Assembly (NCBI GenBank): GCA_947579605.1
Contig: OX388316.1
Coordinates: forward strand, 13,953,290 to 14,017,289
Origin: Athripsodes cinereus
Taxonomy: Eukaryota > Arthropoda > Insecta > Trichoptera > Leptoceridae
DNA length: 64,000 nt
Reading direction: 5' to 3'
In this document: positions 1-11,533 of the stretch, one piece after another
How positions within the stretch are numbered: position 1 is the stretch's first letter
How the letters are laid out: each line of letters opens with the position of its first letter
Notes under the pieces: generated by a model
Told to the model about the DNA's origin: nothing
Seen by the model: the letters and a program-made list of their open reading frames with translations, nothing else
Database searches by the model: none
Made by a program: the position numbers and the translations under genes

Positions 1-902
1 AGATGGACTACTAATCTTCTATTTCATCTTAAAATTACGAAGGAGCAACAGACACCGCAATCTTTTTAAAATATAGATTTATAAGTGTCTTGTAATAGCT
101 GCTATTTAAATTTGCATAACAGATTGATATGAATATAAAATACTTATACATCCTCAAATTAAGAAATGGCTGTTTAGTGTAAGTGACATAAGAAAAATTG
201 ATAAAGGCTACAAACAGAAAAATATAGCTTCGATGACATCTATTACTACGAAAAAATGCATTCCTAAACAAATAATACATATTATATCCACGATAAACAA
301 CTTTATTTCCAAAATGTTCTACCTACATAATTACAACAAGGTAAAAAAAAAAGTGTAGGTACCTATAGCAGGTAATTTGGGTAGGTAGGTACTTATTTCA
401 TACACCTTCACATTCTTATCGATTAAAATTATAGCTGAGTGTATAGTTATTCTTACTTATATTATTTTTTCTCTCCTTCATAATACCAAGTTTCATATGT
501 TTTTTTTTTGATTTACGAACGCATTAAAAAATACAACTTAACTTTTTCGCAATAAACCTATAGGCGGTAGGCGAGTTGTAACGTAGGGCGTTATTCTAAC
601 GAGAGACAAAACAAATTAGACTCTTTCAAGTTCTAGATTTTTTCATGACAATGTTTGAAAGAGGAGTGTTGACTGCAATATTTAAAGTTTTTAGGGATTT
701 TTATAATACAGGAATGTCAGTATTTTTTTATCATGTTTTAACTTGCCGTGAAATAATAAATGGAAACATAAATTTCAATAAAATGTTCATATTAAACTCA
801 AATATACCTGAAGGAAGCTCACAATAATTAATAATCTGCGAGTTTAATTTTTTTTATTAGTTTGGCGATGATATAGAACACAAGATATAACATAACACGT
901 AT
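1..902. other. No recognisable feature
   Basis: AT-rich DNA with short open frames only. I see no domain, no repeat match to the rest of the window and no coding signal. A few GTAGGTAGGTAC-type short repeats occur near 355-395. Confidence 0.5.
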
Positions 903-988
903 AGACGATTCACACAGATCGAGCTAGTCCCAAACTAAGATATGAATCTTGTATTATGGGTACTAATGCGCCGATACACATAATATAA
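903..988 (-). repeat. SINE-associated repeat segment
   Basis: A segment of about 60 bp (903-964), containing AGCTAGTCCCAAACTAAG and TATGGGTACTA, recurs at 21110-21168. I recall this block as common in lepidopteran genomes, where it lies next to a tRNA-like SINE head. Here it continues into the fold-back and tRNA-like region that follows, so it is probably the distal part of one minus-strand composite SINE. Confidence 0.6.
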
Positions 989-1108
989 TTTCAAATTGCC
1001 CTGGGTCTGGGTGTAAGATGTGTACGTGTTTAGTGAATTGTATATCCTATTATATAAAATTCACTAAACACGTACACATCTTACACCCAGACCCAGGGCA
1101 ATTTGAAA
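989..1108. repeat. Perfect 51-bp inverted repeat (fold-back)
   Basis: Positions 989-1039 and 1058-1108 are exact reverse complements over 51 bp, separated by an 18-nt AT-rich spacer. Each arm carries the CCCTGGGTCTGGGTG block normally found once in the SINE body, so one arm looks like an inverted duplicate of SINE sequence. Perfect identity suggests a recent event or gene conversion between the arms. Confidence 0.95.
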
Positions 1109-1210
1109 ATGGTTATTCTTCATTCTGCCTTGGCCAGGAATCGATCCCGGAACCTCGTGACTCAAAGGCAAGAGTGTTTCCACCGTGCCACACCGATCGC
1201 AAATATTTTG
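1109..1210 (-). mobile_element. tRNA-derived SINE head
   Basis: Read on the minus strand this has a box A-like TGGCACGGTGG (1190-1180) and a box B-like GGGATCGATTCC (1148-1137), the split polymerase III promoter of tRNA-derived SINEs. The match to box A and box B consensus is imperfect and there is no full cloverleaf, so it is a SINE and not a tRNA gene. The body continues leftward into the fold-back at 989-1108. Confidence 0.75.
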
Positions 1211-1215
1211 ACTTA

Positions 1216-2354
1216 AAATTCGAAATGTCACCATAGAGTTAACAATAGCCTATGCTTGAATACCGAAAAAAAAAGTATTTCTTTATAAACTTCAGAAAAC
1301 TGTCTAGAGTGTGATATGGTTCATAACGGTACATAATATATGTACTCGTATCTAAAAAGAAGGTTGGAGTTGATAAGGTAATGAAGTCTTCCGATATTTC
1401 TCAAGTACGGAAAGCTTTTAGAGCAGGAGCAACGATATTGTTTGAAGGTTTTCTTGAATACATTTAGCGATAATGTTCCCCGGCTTTTATGAAAAAGACG
1501 TGATTAGAATTTATAGCTGAAATTCTCATTATTATTTTTAATATATTAATACATTATATTTCTTTTTAAAAATGTTCAGCCTCCTCCCTTCACAGTTTTT
1601 CTAAAGTAATACTTAGGCACATGGACAACGTGAATTTTAATCACCCTAGTATTTGCATTGAATGAAAATTTCAGAAGTTTCGTCTGACTTATGGTGCAAA
1701 AGAGAGTAAGAGAGTATTCATCTTCTACGAAATGGAGCATGGAGAAACCAGTTAAACATCTTGATGGGGAATCATTTTAAACAATGCAAACTTTGTGCAA
1801 AAAAATATCGGAAGAAGTAAGAAAGTTGTCCCAACGCTTAAGAAATGACTGTAGGTTAGTTCAAGTGATCGTCTTCGGTGTCCATGGACAACATTCGCCA
1901 ATTTCGCTATTCTCACTGTCACCATATAAGGTTCGCAAATCGAGAAACATTTAATGCAAACCATAGACTACTTTGTACCGACATTACAATTGTCATTTGT
2001 TCATTGTGCCCAAATCCAGCTAAGCAATAATAAAAAAATAGTAAATATTCATAAAATCTGAGTTGTCCAAATTCAGTTAAATAGTAATCAAAAATAGTAA
2101 ATATTGGAAGCATTAGAGCATGAAGGTTAAAATAGAAAGATAAGGTTGCGATATTGGAAGATGATGTTCGTGTCCAAATGTAAATCACAATACTCCGATG
2201 TAAATCACAATACTCACAATTGAGGAAGGTTTAATGTAGAAGATAGCGCATCATTACAAAATATGAAATCTCACTCTATATGTAAAGTTACAATATTTGT
2301 TAACACAAATTGTTTGTCTGTGTGCTGAGTATTAAATTACAAATTATAATTATA
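1216..2354. other. Unannotated, with two short direct repeats
   Basis: No gene recognised. Two imperfect direct copies of about 40 bp lie at 2008-2048 and 2067-2106, both ending ATAGTAAATATT. A 20-bp unit is exactly or almost exactly duplicated in tandem at 2178-2217 (ATGTAAATCACAATACTC). Confidence 0.5.
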
Positions 2355-2481
2355 TTATAGCATCACGACATATCTCTCAAGTGGGGTAGCCAGCAGAACA
2401 GATGCATGTAATAAACATGCAAACTATCCTCTCCATGCCAACAAAAACTAAGACATTCAGGATGGGTGGCAAACCTACAAA
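2355..2481 (+). repeat. R1 dispersed repeat, partial
   Basis: First copy of the dispersed family R1. It has CAAGTGGGGTAGCCAGCAG, the small GCATGTAATAAACATGC palindrome, and CATTCAGGATGGGTGGCA. The distal third (CTCATCGCTGAATT onward) is missing. Confidence 0.85.
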
Positions 2482-3189
2482 TTTCAATGTTTTCATAACG
2501 TTTCTGTAATGACGACACTATTATGTCACAATATAATAATTTTTATGTTTAAAACTAAAATAAAACCGCTGTGCTGCTAAGAACACACCACTAGATGACA
2601 GTGTAAATAAATTTTCACTTTCTTGTAAATTAAGCAATACTCCTACGAGACGTAGGTACTTTTTAATATCAACGATATTAAACTAACACATTCTCTTTGA
2701 AAAGCATTGAATTTTTATCAGTAATTATTCTTTTATCAATGATATTGGTGTTAGTATTAAATTTCACATTATCACACTTAGGTACACTTAACTTAATAGT
2801 TATGACTATGGTGGTAGGATATCGAGGGATTTATACAAAAGTTGTTGAAATTAGATCAAGCCAACAATATTGCCTTCCGTTTGTTGTAAATGTGAAACGC
2901 CTGCCGCTGAATAAGTGTAATATTGTTGGTCATCCTTCACATAGTTTCAATATAATACTCGTATTTCATTCACAGTGCAGGTGAACAACATAAATAGGTC
3001 GGTTGACATACGTTGCATTAGATTATTAACATTGATAGACGACAGGCATGGCGTGGAAACAAGAAGGTAAACATCTAATATAAGTTTTATTGAAGAGTGG
3101 ACAGGAATCCAGAGTGCGGAAGAAACTGAGGAACAAAACCTGAGATGACCAAAGATGAGTGAAAATGTTGATTGGCTCTTGCACATCTA
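2482..3189. other. No recognisable feature
   Basis: AT-rich, short open frames only. The 95-codon open frame at 2697-2984 is hydrophobic at its start but matches nothing I know and has no supporting context. Confidence 0.4.
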
Positions 3190-3480
3190 CATATACCCTC
3201 GCATCGTTTTCCAAGCGGGTTAAATAGAGATGACAGGACGCCATAATAGGCCTATCCTTACATGCTTCTTTTGCCTTTTCTACATTCATGCAATGTTTCA
3301 AATACACACGCCGATTTCTGCTTCTCAAAACGAGGTCGTCCTTGGGAATTGGATTAACATGATCAAGTTACATTGTTATCGGACATCTGCGCTTTCTTAC
3401 ACTCCCTCGTTCAGAAAAATACATCCTCTTCGTCATTCTTTCAGCATCCATACACTTCACATGTCCAAACCATTTTAACT
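3190..3480 (-). pseudogene. Non-LTR RT C-terminal remnant (family K1)
   Basis: Read on the minus strand, the start (about 3474) gives KWFGHVKCMDAERMTKRMY, the conserved region after the RT core of many insect non-LTR retrotransposons (usual form RWFGHV.R...ER..K). After one stop and a probable frameshift it continues with RSRNRRVYLKHCMNVEKAKE and ACKDR, the C-terminal arginine-rich block. No catalytic RT motif remains. The same block order recurs at 25010-25270 and 57330-57620, so I treat the three as one family, K1. A dead, 5'-truncated insertion. Confidence 0.7.
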
Positions 3481-4220
3481 TATTTACTCGAATTCTATCC
3501 ACAACACTTAAGTACGTTTATTCTTCTAACACTTTCATTTCTTACCCTTTTACGTAACGTTTTACTAAACATTATTTTCAGAAATGAATAGACAGGTTAT
3601 TGGATCTGACCATAACTGCATGAAAATCGTGTCTACACTTTGTAAACGTTATTTAATTCATGTAAATTAAAATCGAAAATACCTATTTAGTATGTCTAGG
3701 TTTAGAATGTTAATTTTTCTACAGAAGATGTATTAGCAGGTACTTACTAAATTCGAAATTAGTTCTGTGAAAAGCTTGTTATTAGTTCAGTAATTTTAGT
3801 TTTACTACAGTGGTTTAATTATTAAAATACACAAGTTCCAAATTTTCAAGAAGCGGTGTGAAAATAAAAACAAAAGAAACAAAATGGTGTTTTTTGTCGA
3901 TCTGTGTTAAGAAAGTTCGTCGTGTTGAATACTAATGTTAAGTGACTGAAGAGAATTGAAGAGTAGCAAGACAAAGTAGGAGACGAGAAAGACCATGGGA
4001 TGGGAGAATAGGAGTTAAGGAAGCGTGAGAAGAATAACTAGTACGAAAGGGAAGATGGTAATGCAATAGAACTCCATAATTATTTCACAGAAGAAAAATA
4101 CATTTATGGTTAAAAAATCTTCAGCCAGGATGCTAATGGATGGGTATAAGAAAATACCAGCTACTTTATAGCACGAGGTATGCAGATTAACTTACCAAAA
4201 AATATAACAAATAAATATAA
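3481..4220. other. Unannotated
   Basis: Mostly featureless. A purine-rich stretch near 3960-4080 could be another decayed RT C-terminus (RRRERPWDGR on the plus strand, followed by stops), but the match is too weak to call. Confidence 0.4.
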
Positions 4221-5858
4221 TATAATGTAAGTAGCAATAGTAAAAGTGTTTCCGAAGATACTAATGATTACATGAAGGTCCAAGAATCTTCTCAAATATG
4301 TATTTCAGATTGTTACATTTCACCTAACATAATAGAGAAAAAAATAAAATCCCTAGATCCAAACAAAGGAGCCGGTCCTGATAAAATTCCAACCAAATTT
4401 CTCAAAAACTGCTCAAATGCATTAATTTATCCTCTCACAATTATTTTCAATGCATCTTTATCCTCAGGTATTTTTCCTGAAGTGTGGAAGGAGGGATACC
4501 TTACTCCTATATTTAAATCAGGTGATAAAAATAACATATCCAACTACAGACCGATATGTATCCAATCTGCGCTGCCAAAAATGTTTGAGTCCCTTGTGTT
4601 GGATAACATTATCGGTAAAATCAGACCAACCATTTCTCCGGAGCAGCATGGATTTTTATCTGGTCGATCAACTGAAACTAATTTAGCAGTATACACAAAC
4701 GACATTGCCGAATGTCTTGCTGAAAAAAGTCAAATTGATGCAATCTATACAGATTTCAGCAAGGCATTTGACAAAGTCTCACATAAAGTGCTGTTGGATA
4801 AGTTAAAACTGATAGGAGTAGAAGGAAAGATGTTAACGTGGATAGAGTCATATCTTATAAATAGAAGATTGAGAGTGAAAATTGAATCATCAGTTTCCGA
4901 AGCATTTTTGGCTTCAAGTGGAGTACCGCAAGGTTCACACTTGGGTCCCTTACTGTTTACCATATTTATAAATGATATAGCAACAACATTCATGGATGTT
5001 AAGGTATTGTTATTTGCTGATGACCTCAAACTTTACAGGGTTATAAAGAATGTAACAGATTGTGATGTACTGCAAAATAATGTCAACCTGCTGCAATCGT
5101 GGTGTGAGGTAAATGAACTACATTTAAATATTGAAAAATGTAAAGTCATTAGATATTTTAGGACTAAAAATCCAATAAAACATCAATATTCTCTAAACGG
5201 AAAAAATCTTGAATCTGTGAGTCAGATCCGAGATCTCGGAGTAATATTTGATGAAAAATTGAGTTTCATTCCCCACATTACCATGATTGCAGATAAGGCC
5301 TTGAAGATGTTGGGGTTCATAAGCAGAATATGCAAAGATTTTAAATCTATCAACTGTCTGGTAACCTTGTATTGTGCATTGGTCCGAAGCCAACTGGAAT
5401 TTGTAACGCCGATATGGTCTCCACATTACGCAGTACATGTGAAAACCATAGAACGTGTTCAACACAAATTCTTGAGGCTGATTAATTACAAACTAGGTAT
5501 ACCGATAGAAGATATTAATTATAATTATTTATTACCATTGTTGAACATGTTAACGCTCGCTGATAGAAGAAACATCAATGACATATTGTTGCTACATAAA
5601 ATAATAAATAATTTAATAGACAGTACGGCCCTGGTTGAAAATATAAAATATCATGTTCAAAGTAGACCCTTAAGACAATCCACACTATTCTCTATTCCTA
5701 GAACTAAAACCAACCACTTCCAACATAGCATCATCCCCCGTCTCCATAGTACAGCGAATACATATGGTCACATTGTAGATATTTTTTATGACACTCAAAC
5801 TGCTGTCAAACGGTCAATTACAACCCATCTTTTGTCTCTCTATAATGATACAATATAA
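4221..5858 (+). CDS. Non-LTR retrotransposon reverse transcriptase (J1), 5'-truncated
   Basis: An open frame runs from 4221, just after an in-frame stop at 4218-4220, to the stop at 5856-5858; the first ATG is at 4272. Counting from that ATG (528 residues), the RT core shows NYRPI (about 93), DFSKAFD (161-167), GVPQGSHLGPLLF (from 217) and FADD (248-251), so the catalytic aspartates 161, 250 and 251 are all present. Beyond the core comes the usual thumb and C-terminal region (LGVIFDEKLSF, RVQHKFLR). The motif set fits the Jockey/CR1 group. The endonuclease domain that normally precedes the RT, and any gag-like first ORF, are absent, so this is a 5'-truncated copy that cannot nick target DNA by itself. 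The long undamaged frame suggests a fairly young insertion. Confidence 0.9.
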   Translation, partial: YNVSSNSKSVSEDTNDYMKVQESSQICISDCYISPNIIEKKIKSLDPNKGAGPDKIPTKFLKNCSNALIYPLTIIFNASLSSGIFPEVWKEGYLTPIFKSGDKNNISNYRPICIQSALPKMFESLVLDNIIGKIRPTISPEQHGFLSGRSTETNLAVYTNDIAECLAEKSQIDAIYTDFSKAFDKVSHKVLLDKLKLIGVEGKMLTWIESYLINRRLRVKIESSVSEAFLASSGVPQGSHLGPLLFTIFINDIATTFMDVKVLLFADDLKLYRVIKNVTDCDVLQNNVNLLQSWCEVNELHLNIEKCKVIRYFRTKNPIKHQYSLNGKNLESVSQIRDLGVIFDEKLSFIPHITMIADKALKMLGFISRICKDFKSINCLVTLYCALVRSQLEFVTPIWSPHYAVHVKTIERVQHKFLRLINYKLGIPIEDINYNYLLPLLNMLTLADRRNINDILLLHKIINNLIDSTALVENIKYHVQSRPLRQSTLFSIPRTKTNHFQHSIIPRLHSTANTYGHIVDIFYDTQTAVKRSITTHLLSLYNDTI

Positions 5859-6478
5859 CGTAACTACATAATAATATACATAATCCATGTACTATATATT
5901 ATACACTTGTGTGTATTGGCTGAGAATTGCGTGAATGCTATCTGAAATATGTTTGCATATATGCACTATTGTTTTATGTTGAGTTGTCCACTTTTATCCT
6001 AAAATATTTCTACTTTTATGTATGTTATTATATGTAGTAAAGGTAATGTTATTAATTTTACGTACATATATCTGACCTATATCTATTTTTTTGAAATGTA
6101 TACCATGTTAAGAATATGTTGAAATGTTTACCAATATTATATAATTACTTACTGGTTTTTTATATTTACCATTATTGTCAGAGAAATATATATTATTTGT
6201 CTATGATTATTGTATTTTTCTCATTCATTGTATATTTATAAGGATTCCCAATATATAGGTATACTTTAATATACATATATATTAACATCTTCCAAAATTT
6301 TAAAAATGTATCTAGATTGTTGTTTATGTTTGAATATGTGTATGAACTTTTATGTATATTTTAAAGTTTTATTACTGATTTGATTAATGTTTTATTATTG
6401 TTGAAATTTGTATCTTTGTTCATAATATTATGCAAGTGTAAGGGCTAACGCCGTAAATGAAATAAATAAATAACAAAT
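5859..6478 (+). mobile_element. J1 3' untranslated region and (AAAT)n tail
   Basis: T-rich sequence following the RT stop codon. It ends with AAGGGCTAACGCCGTAAATG and then AATAAATAAATAA, a microsatellite-like tail. Ends of the same design occur at 26434-26476 and 55240-55273, which supports this as the true 3' terminus of the element. Confidence 0.8.
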
Positions 6479-7985
6479 CAGTATGAACGTATTCAACGTA
6501 TAAATACCAGTACAATAATGCTTTAGCATACCTATTTAAGTAATACTTTAAAGATGACCCAATTTCCAAAATTGATATTAAGTACGTATTTTTAAATTGA
6601 CATGAGCTCAAACACTTGAATTTTATTTCTTATTTTCTGTAGCAACCTAAGTGCTGAAGGTCATGACTATCATATGTCTAAGATTAATTTTTTTTGGCGA
6701 CCAGTTCAATAGCCCTTTTTAGTGCCTCGTTCAAGGTTCCTACGTTGTTGACTCAATAACACAGTACGAAAAGATTATGACTTAGGATTTGCAAATAAAA
6801 ATTCAACTAAGGATTGTTTTTATCATTATTTTACAATTGTGGAATCATGTATGAAATGAAATATTAATATTAAATTGGATGAAAAAAAAAATCCTATTTT
6901 TAATTTATATCTCATTTTTAACTGTTTAATTGATTCGTCAAGAAAATTCTTACGTAATATCTTATTTTGTGACAGAATTTTCAAGTAAATATATTATTTC
7001 ATTATATCTAATTATCATAAATTTATTACAAAATTTAATAATAACGAAACAGAAGCGGAGAATTCGTAAAATAAAAGCGGCAGCTGATTATTATTTTCCA
7101 TTATTGTTTAATATTATTGTGAATATCGTAACCCAATTATTGTATATATAATAATATTTCTGATATTCAAAACTCTCCATTACTTGATAAATTGAAAATT
7201 AAATTTGCAATCTTAAAATCTGATAACGATCAGGGTCGGTCTTTTGACAAAATAAAAGGCAAGGAAATTTCAAAGCAATTTTCAAGACGACGCGACATGA
7301 ATTATTATTATTATTATCATTATGAAGTAATAAGAGATCCATTTTCATGAAAATATTACATGATTTCGATCATACATTCAAACAATTCTAAACTGGCTAG
7401 AAAATATCACCATTAAAATATACGACGATTATTTTGAAAGCAAATTAAAGATAGAACTTTGAATATACGCCCTTGATAGGACCAAATAACTGATAGTTAC
7501 CTATCTACCATTAACAAACATGCGGTTTTCAGAAGTGAGGAATATTACACCTGTTTGATGCCCTTACGATACACGGAAGACAATTATATAGGTACCTACA
7601 TATTCACACAAATAATTTACAAATTAGCTAATTATGTCGCCAATTTACATTTAATTTAGTTCTGTCAAATCAATCAGTGTACAAAAATGTTATCAACCTA
7701 CCAAATGATTGATGTACCTACGGGAAAAAGGGGAATGAAAAAAGATTGTATAACTATCGCAATAAGTGCTGCATTATAGTGACTTACTGTCCCAATTGAC
7801 TTATGAACCCAAAACACGGTATATTTCCAAAACAATGTATTCTTTAAAACGTTGATCATTTTTCTAATCATCAGGCAAAAAATTGGTTAGAACTTTTGGA
7901 AAACTAACAAACCATCATATCTCATACAATTTTTTTTCTTAATATAGGCAATACATTCAAATGAGGATGATTTTCGTTCAGACTT
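6479..7985. other. No recognisable feature
   Basis: About 1.5 kb of AT-rich DNA with no repeat match and no gene I recognise. The 73-codon open frame at 6930-7151 is lysine- and isoleucine-rich, as expected by chance at this base composition. Confidence 0.45.
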
Positions 7986-8050
7986 TATTATTATTATTAT
8001 TGGACAACATTAAAGTGTCGTTTACGTGCCAAAGCACCTCAAGGACATTG
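7986..8050 (-). mobile_element. Possible C1 3' end only
   Basis: On the minus strand this reads CCTTGAGGTGCTTTGGC, then a degraded ACGACAC block, then an (AAT)n tail (plus-strand ATTATTATTATTATT). The order matches the 3' end of the CR1-like family C1 at 11461-11533. Only the last 60 or so bases would be present. Confidence 0.45.
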
Positions 8051-8964
8051 TACAATTCATAAATTCTAGGACATTACATATACTTTATTGATGAGTGGTC
8101 TAACAAAAAAAATAGAAGAAATATTTATCAAAAGTCCAAATTATTTCATTTTTAAATAAATGGGCCACATTATGATAGTCGTAGTAAAAAATCTCAGTTT
8201 ATTATTAAACTTGTATAGAGAATGTTTGAGTCGAGTGAAGAAGTAAGTAAAAACAGTAGAATAAGACATTATTATGATTAGGTAAGTAGCTGTTGGAATT
8301 ATCGGAGATCTGGTTCTGTGTACCATCCCATCCCATCCCATCCCATGAATAGTATCTTAGTGGTGGACTCCTTTGAAATGTTTTCCTAACAACTGTAACA
8401 GAAACGCGCCTTGAATAATTAATATTTAATAGATTTGTTTTAAAATTAATTCTATAATTATGCAACTTGCTAGTGAAGAGCTTGAGATGTTATGAAAATA
8501 ATCGTTAAGTGGATAGAATTTCTTTGCCAATTAATAATCATTAATTTTTAAGTATAAAATATTCCAGTTTGTTTATTAATGTTTTTATTGTTTGTTTTAA
8601 ATAATATATCACTTCTATAGATACCAATAGCTACAGATGATACTTTTATTTCTGCAGATCCAACTTATATCATATTCTCTTAAGGATGATACATAAATAT
8701 GTAAATACAATCATTTTTAAAATTAAATACTTACTTTACAATTTTAATTACTAGCAGTTATCTTCTTATTCTTTTTAATTGCCGAATCAGATCCTCCCGA
8801 TGTTGGGGATCACCATGAAAATGCCTGAAACAATTCCTCAACTCGTCATTTTCAAGATCACAGTATTTATTCAAAGCCTAGATACATGCAGTTTAGTTTG
8901 TATTCCTTAATAAACAAAAAAAATAGAAATCTACGAACCATTTCATGACGGTCACTCATCTTCA
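8051..8964. other. Unannotated, with a pentanucleotide repeat
   Basis: A short tandem array of CCCAT lies at 8323-8346 (about four and a half units). Otherwise AT-rich and without recognisable features. Confidence 0.5.
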
Positions 8965-9062
8965 ATGTCTTAACTTTATATTAGCATGGAGATAACAGCT
9001 TCCACGTTTATTACATACAACTCATCTGCCCACATACGCCGTGATGGTATAGATAGATAGAG
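8965..9062 (-). repeat. R1 dispersed repeat, decayed copy
   Basis: Minus-strand R1 fragment: TGTCTTAACTTTATATTAGC, TTATTACATACAACT and GCCGTGATGGTATAG, followed by a GATAGATAG microsatellite. It lacks the distal part. The next R1 copy on the plus strand starts about 110 bp further on. Confidence 0.65.
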
Positions 9063-9172
9063 AGACGATTTTTGAGGGTTTTGGGGCTGCCAGAGCATGA
9101 GAATAATAGGATTTATTTAGATTCCGATTGGTTCAGTAAATTAATAATTATATACTTACACCTATTTATATT

Positions 9173-9425
9173 ACTACTACTACTACTACTATACCATCAC
9201 GGCATATCCCACAAGTGGGGTAGCCAGCAGACCAGCTGCACGTAATAAACATGCAAACTGTCCTCTGCGTGCCAATATACAATGAAGACATTCAGGATGG
9301 GTGGCAAACCTCATCGCTGAATTTAAGATGTAAAATGTCTTAATTTTTTCGAACACCTGCCTTTTACAGGACACTCTAAAACCTACGGAGAAGAGTGGGA
9401 GACCAATTCTTTACCGGGTGCTCCA
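9173..9425 (+). repeat. R1 dispersed repeat, near full length
   Basis: The best reference copy. It begins with (TAC)n at 9173-9190, then TACCATCACGGCATATCCC, ACAAGTGGGGTAGCCAGC, a GCA/TGC small palindrome with TAATAAA centre, CATTCAGGATGGGTGGCA, CTCATCGCTGAATT, ACACCTGCCTTTTA and AGAGTGGGAGACC. About 250 bp. No open frame, no polymerase III boxes and no clear terminal inverted repeats, so I cannot assign a class. Association with a microsatellite at the 5' end recalls the microsatellite-associated elements reported in Lepidoptera. Confidence 0.9.
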
Positions 9426-10070
9426 CCTATTTATATTACGGGGTTAATTCAGTTTTTTCAATTAAATGTCACTTAAAATGTATCTTCTGTTTCCTTTTGA
9501 AGATAATTTTAGTGATTGGTACCTACAGTACATTTATGATCTAGTAGTTATAAAAAATGCAAAATTTTCATCCAAAATCCACTGGATTTACGATAAACAT
9601 AGATAGCTTCGTCTTAAAATTATTTTCTGCGCTTTACGAAATACACCATATTATTCTCAGAAGATATTATTATTTGTGCGTATTATTATTCAGAAAGGAT
9701 ACGTATTAATTATGGCTGAAAGATGAATTAGCGTCGTTTGATGAATACTGATTTTGATAAATAATAAATTATCCTGTTTTGATACTAAACAAGTACTTAA
9801 TTATCAGAAAATACCAAAAACAACATAATAATATATTAAAAATGTATGAGAGCTTTGTTATTTCTGATTTTGAGAATATCAATATTAAGAATCTTCGATC
9901 GTAGCTGGTACAATCATGTTGTTTGTGATAAAGTGAATGCCAAAAGGGATGATAAATAATTAAACAGTACAATATTAATTATCCAAATGGATTCAAGAAA
10001 ATATTGAATACATCTTTAAGTGACTTACCCAGGTAAAATAATTGAAAACATCAACTTATCAACGATGACA
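9426..10070. other. No recognisable feature
   Basis: AT-rich DNA between an R1 copy and the C1 retroelement. Nothing recognised. Confidence 0.45.
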
Positions 10071-10073
10071 TTT

Positions 10074-11346
10074 TCTGACTTCCACAGATGTTCTTGCAAA
10101 AAATCAGTCTGCCTACAGGAAGTTTCATTCCACGGAATCGACTTTATTGAGAACGACTTCTGATCTCATCTCAAGCATTGAATCTGGTAGCCTGGTACTA
10201 GTGTCATTCCTGGACATAAGTGCTGCTTTTGATACAGTTGACCATGGTATCCTACTACGAAAGCTGGAAAAGGAATTTGGCTTAAGAGATGAGGTCCAGG
10301 AGTGGATTGCATCTTACCTAGCAGAGCGTGAATGTGAACTCAAGTTCAATAACACGCTGCCTGAAAAAAGCTCATGCATATACGGCGTTCCTCAGGGTTC
10401 GGTACTTGGTCCTTTGCTCTTCAATTTATATACGAATGAGCTTGAATTTCTAATCCAACAACTTGGTTTCCAAACGTATTCGTATGCTGATGATCGGCTT
10501 TTCTTCAAATCGTGCTCCCCTGATTCACAAGATCTACTAAAACAAGATGTTATTTCATGTATCTCTGAAATTTCGCACTGGATGTCAGTGAATAAATTAA
10601 AAATAAATCCTACTAAGACCGAATTCCTTTGGGTTGCTTCACCGAAACGACAACACCTTATAAACTACGACCCTATATCCATTCAAAACATCAACATCAT
10701 TCCATCCAAACATGTTAAGTTTCTTGGAGCCTACATTGACAGTTCATTATCTATGGATAAACACGTCTCATCAACCGTCAGTAAATGTTTCTTTTCACTG
10801 AGGCAATTAACTCCCATTAGAAGATGTCTGACATCCCACGATGCTAGAACATTGATAAATTCCTTTGTGGTATCTCGGGTAGATTACTGTAACGGTATTC
10901 TGGCCAATTTACCGCAATACCAGCTTCAGAGAATCCAATCTGTGCTCAACGCCGCTGCCCGCTTAATTTTCAAAATGGACCAACGCTCCCATATAACTAG
11001 TACCCTCAAAAATCTGCACTGGCTCAAGTGCGCTGAAAGGATTGCTTTCAAGGTTTGCCTCACAGTCTTCAAATCCATTCATAATATGGCTCCATCATAC
11101 ATCTCCGAACTCTGTAGACAGCAAGTTCCAAATCAAAGACAAAGCACTCTTAGGTCAGGTTCTGATACGGGTGTCAGGTTGACGGAAATCGGTGTAAGAG
11201 GGAGACCTAAGTATTCCTTTCGAGCCTTCAGCTCGGCTGGACCATCCATGTGGAATGATCTTCCTGAACAAGTGCGTAAGACACAGTCTCTTGATCTGTT
11301 CAAGAGTCGATTAAAGACACACTTGTTTGGTATATCATATAAATGA
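10074..11346 (+). CDS. CR1/L2-like reverse transcriptase (C1), 5'-truncated
   Basis: An open frame extends from 10069 (in-frame stop at 10066-10068) to the stop at 11344-11346, with no ATG near its start, as expected for a truncated insertion. It enters the RT at AKNQSAYRKFHSTES (about 10096-10140), then LDISAAFDTVDH (about 10210-10245), GVPQGSVLGPLLF (from 10384) and YADD (10483-10494). All three catalytic aspartates are present. The SAAFDTVDH form, the DYCNGILANLP block and the C-terminal FKSRLKTHLF are typical of the CR1/L2 group. The N-terminal third of the RT and the endonuclease are missing. Copies of the same family lie at 32028, 58165 and 63117. Confidence 0.9.
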
Positions 11347-11533
11347 TATAAATTGTACAACTTATTGTTATTTATATATGTTTAGTTTTTATAATAGCTT
11401 ATTAATATTTGTATTATATGTATCAGGCTTCAATCATAGGTATAAACACGATATTTTAGGATGCGCCCTTGAAGTGAATATATTCCACAAAACGGCGCAC
11501 TATAAATTGTCTAGTTATTATTATTATTATTAT
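11347..11533 (+). mobile_element. C1 3' untranslated region and (ATT)n tail
   Basis: Short 3' region with GCGCCCTTGAAG and, after about 20 nt, CACAAAACGGCGCAC; the GCGCC and GGCGC blocks can pair as a stem. It ends in (ATT)n at about 11515-11533. The same order is seen at 32150-32240 and, on the minus strand, 63040-63115. Confidence 0.85.
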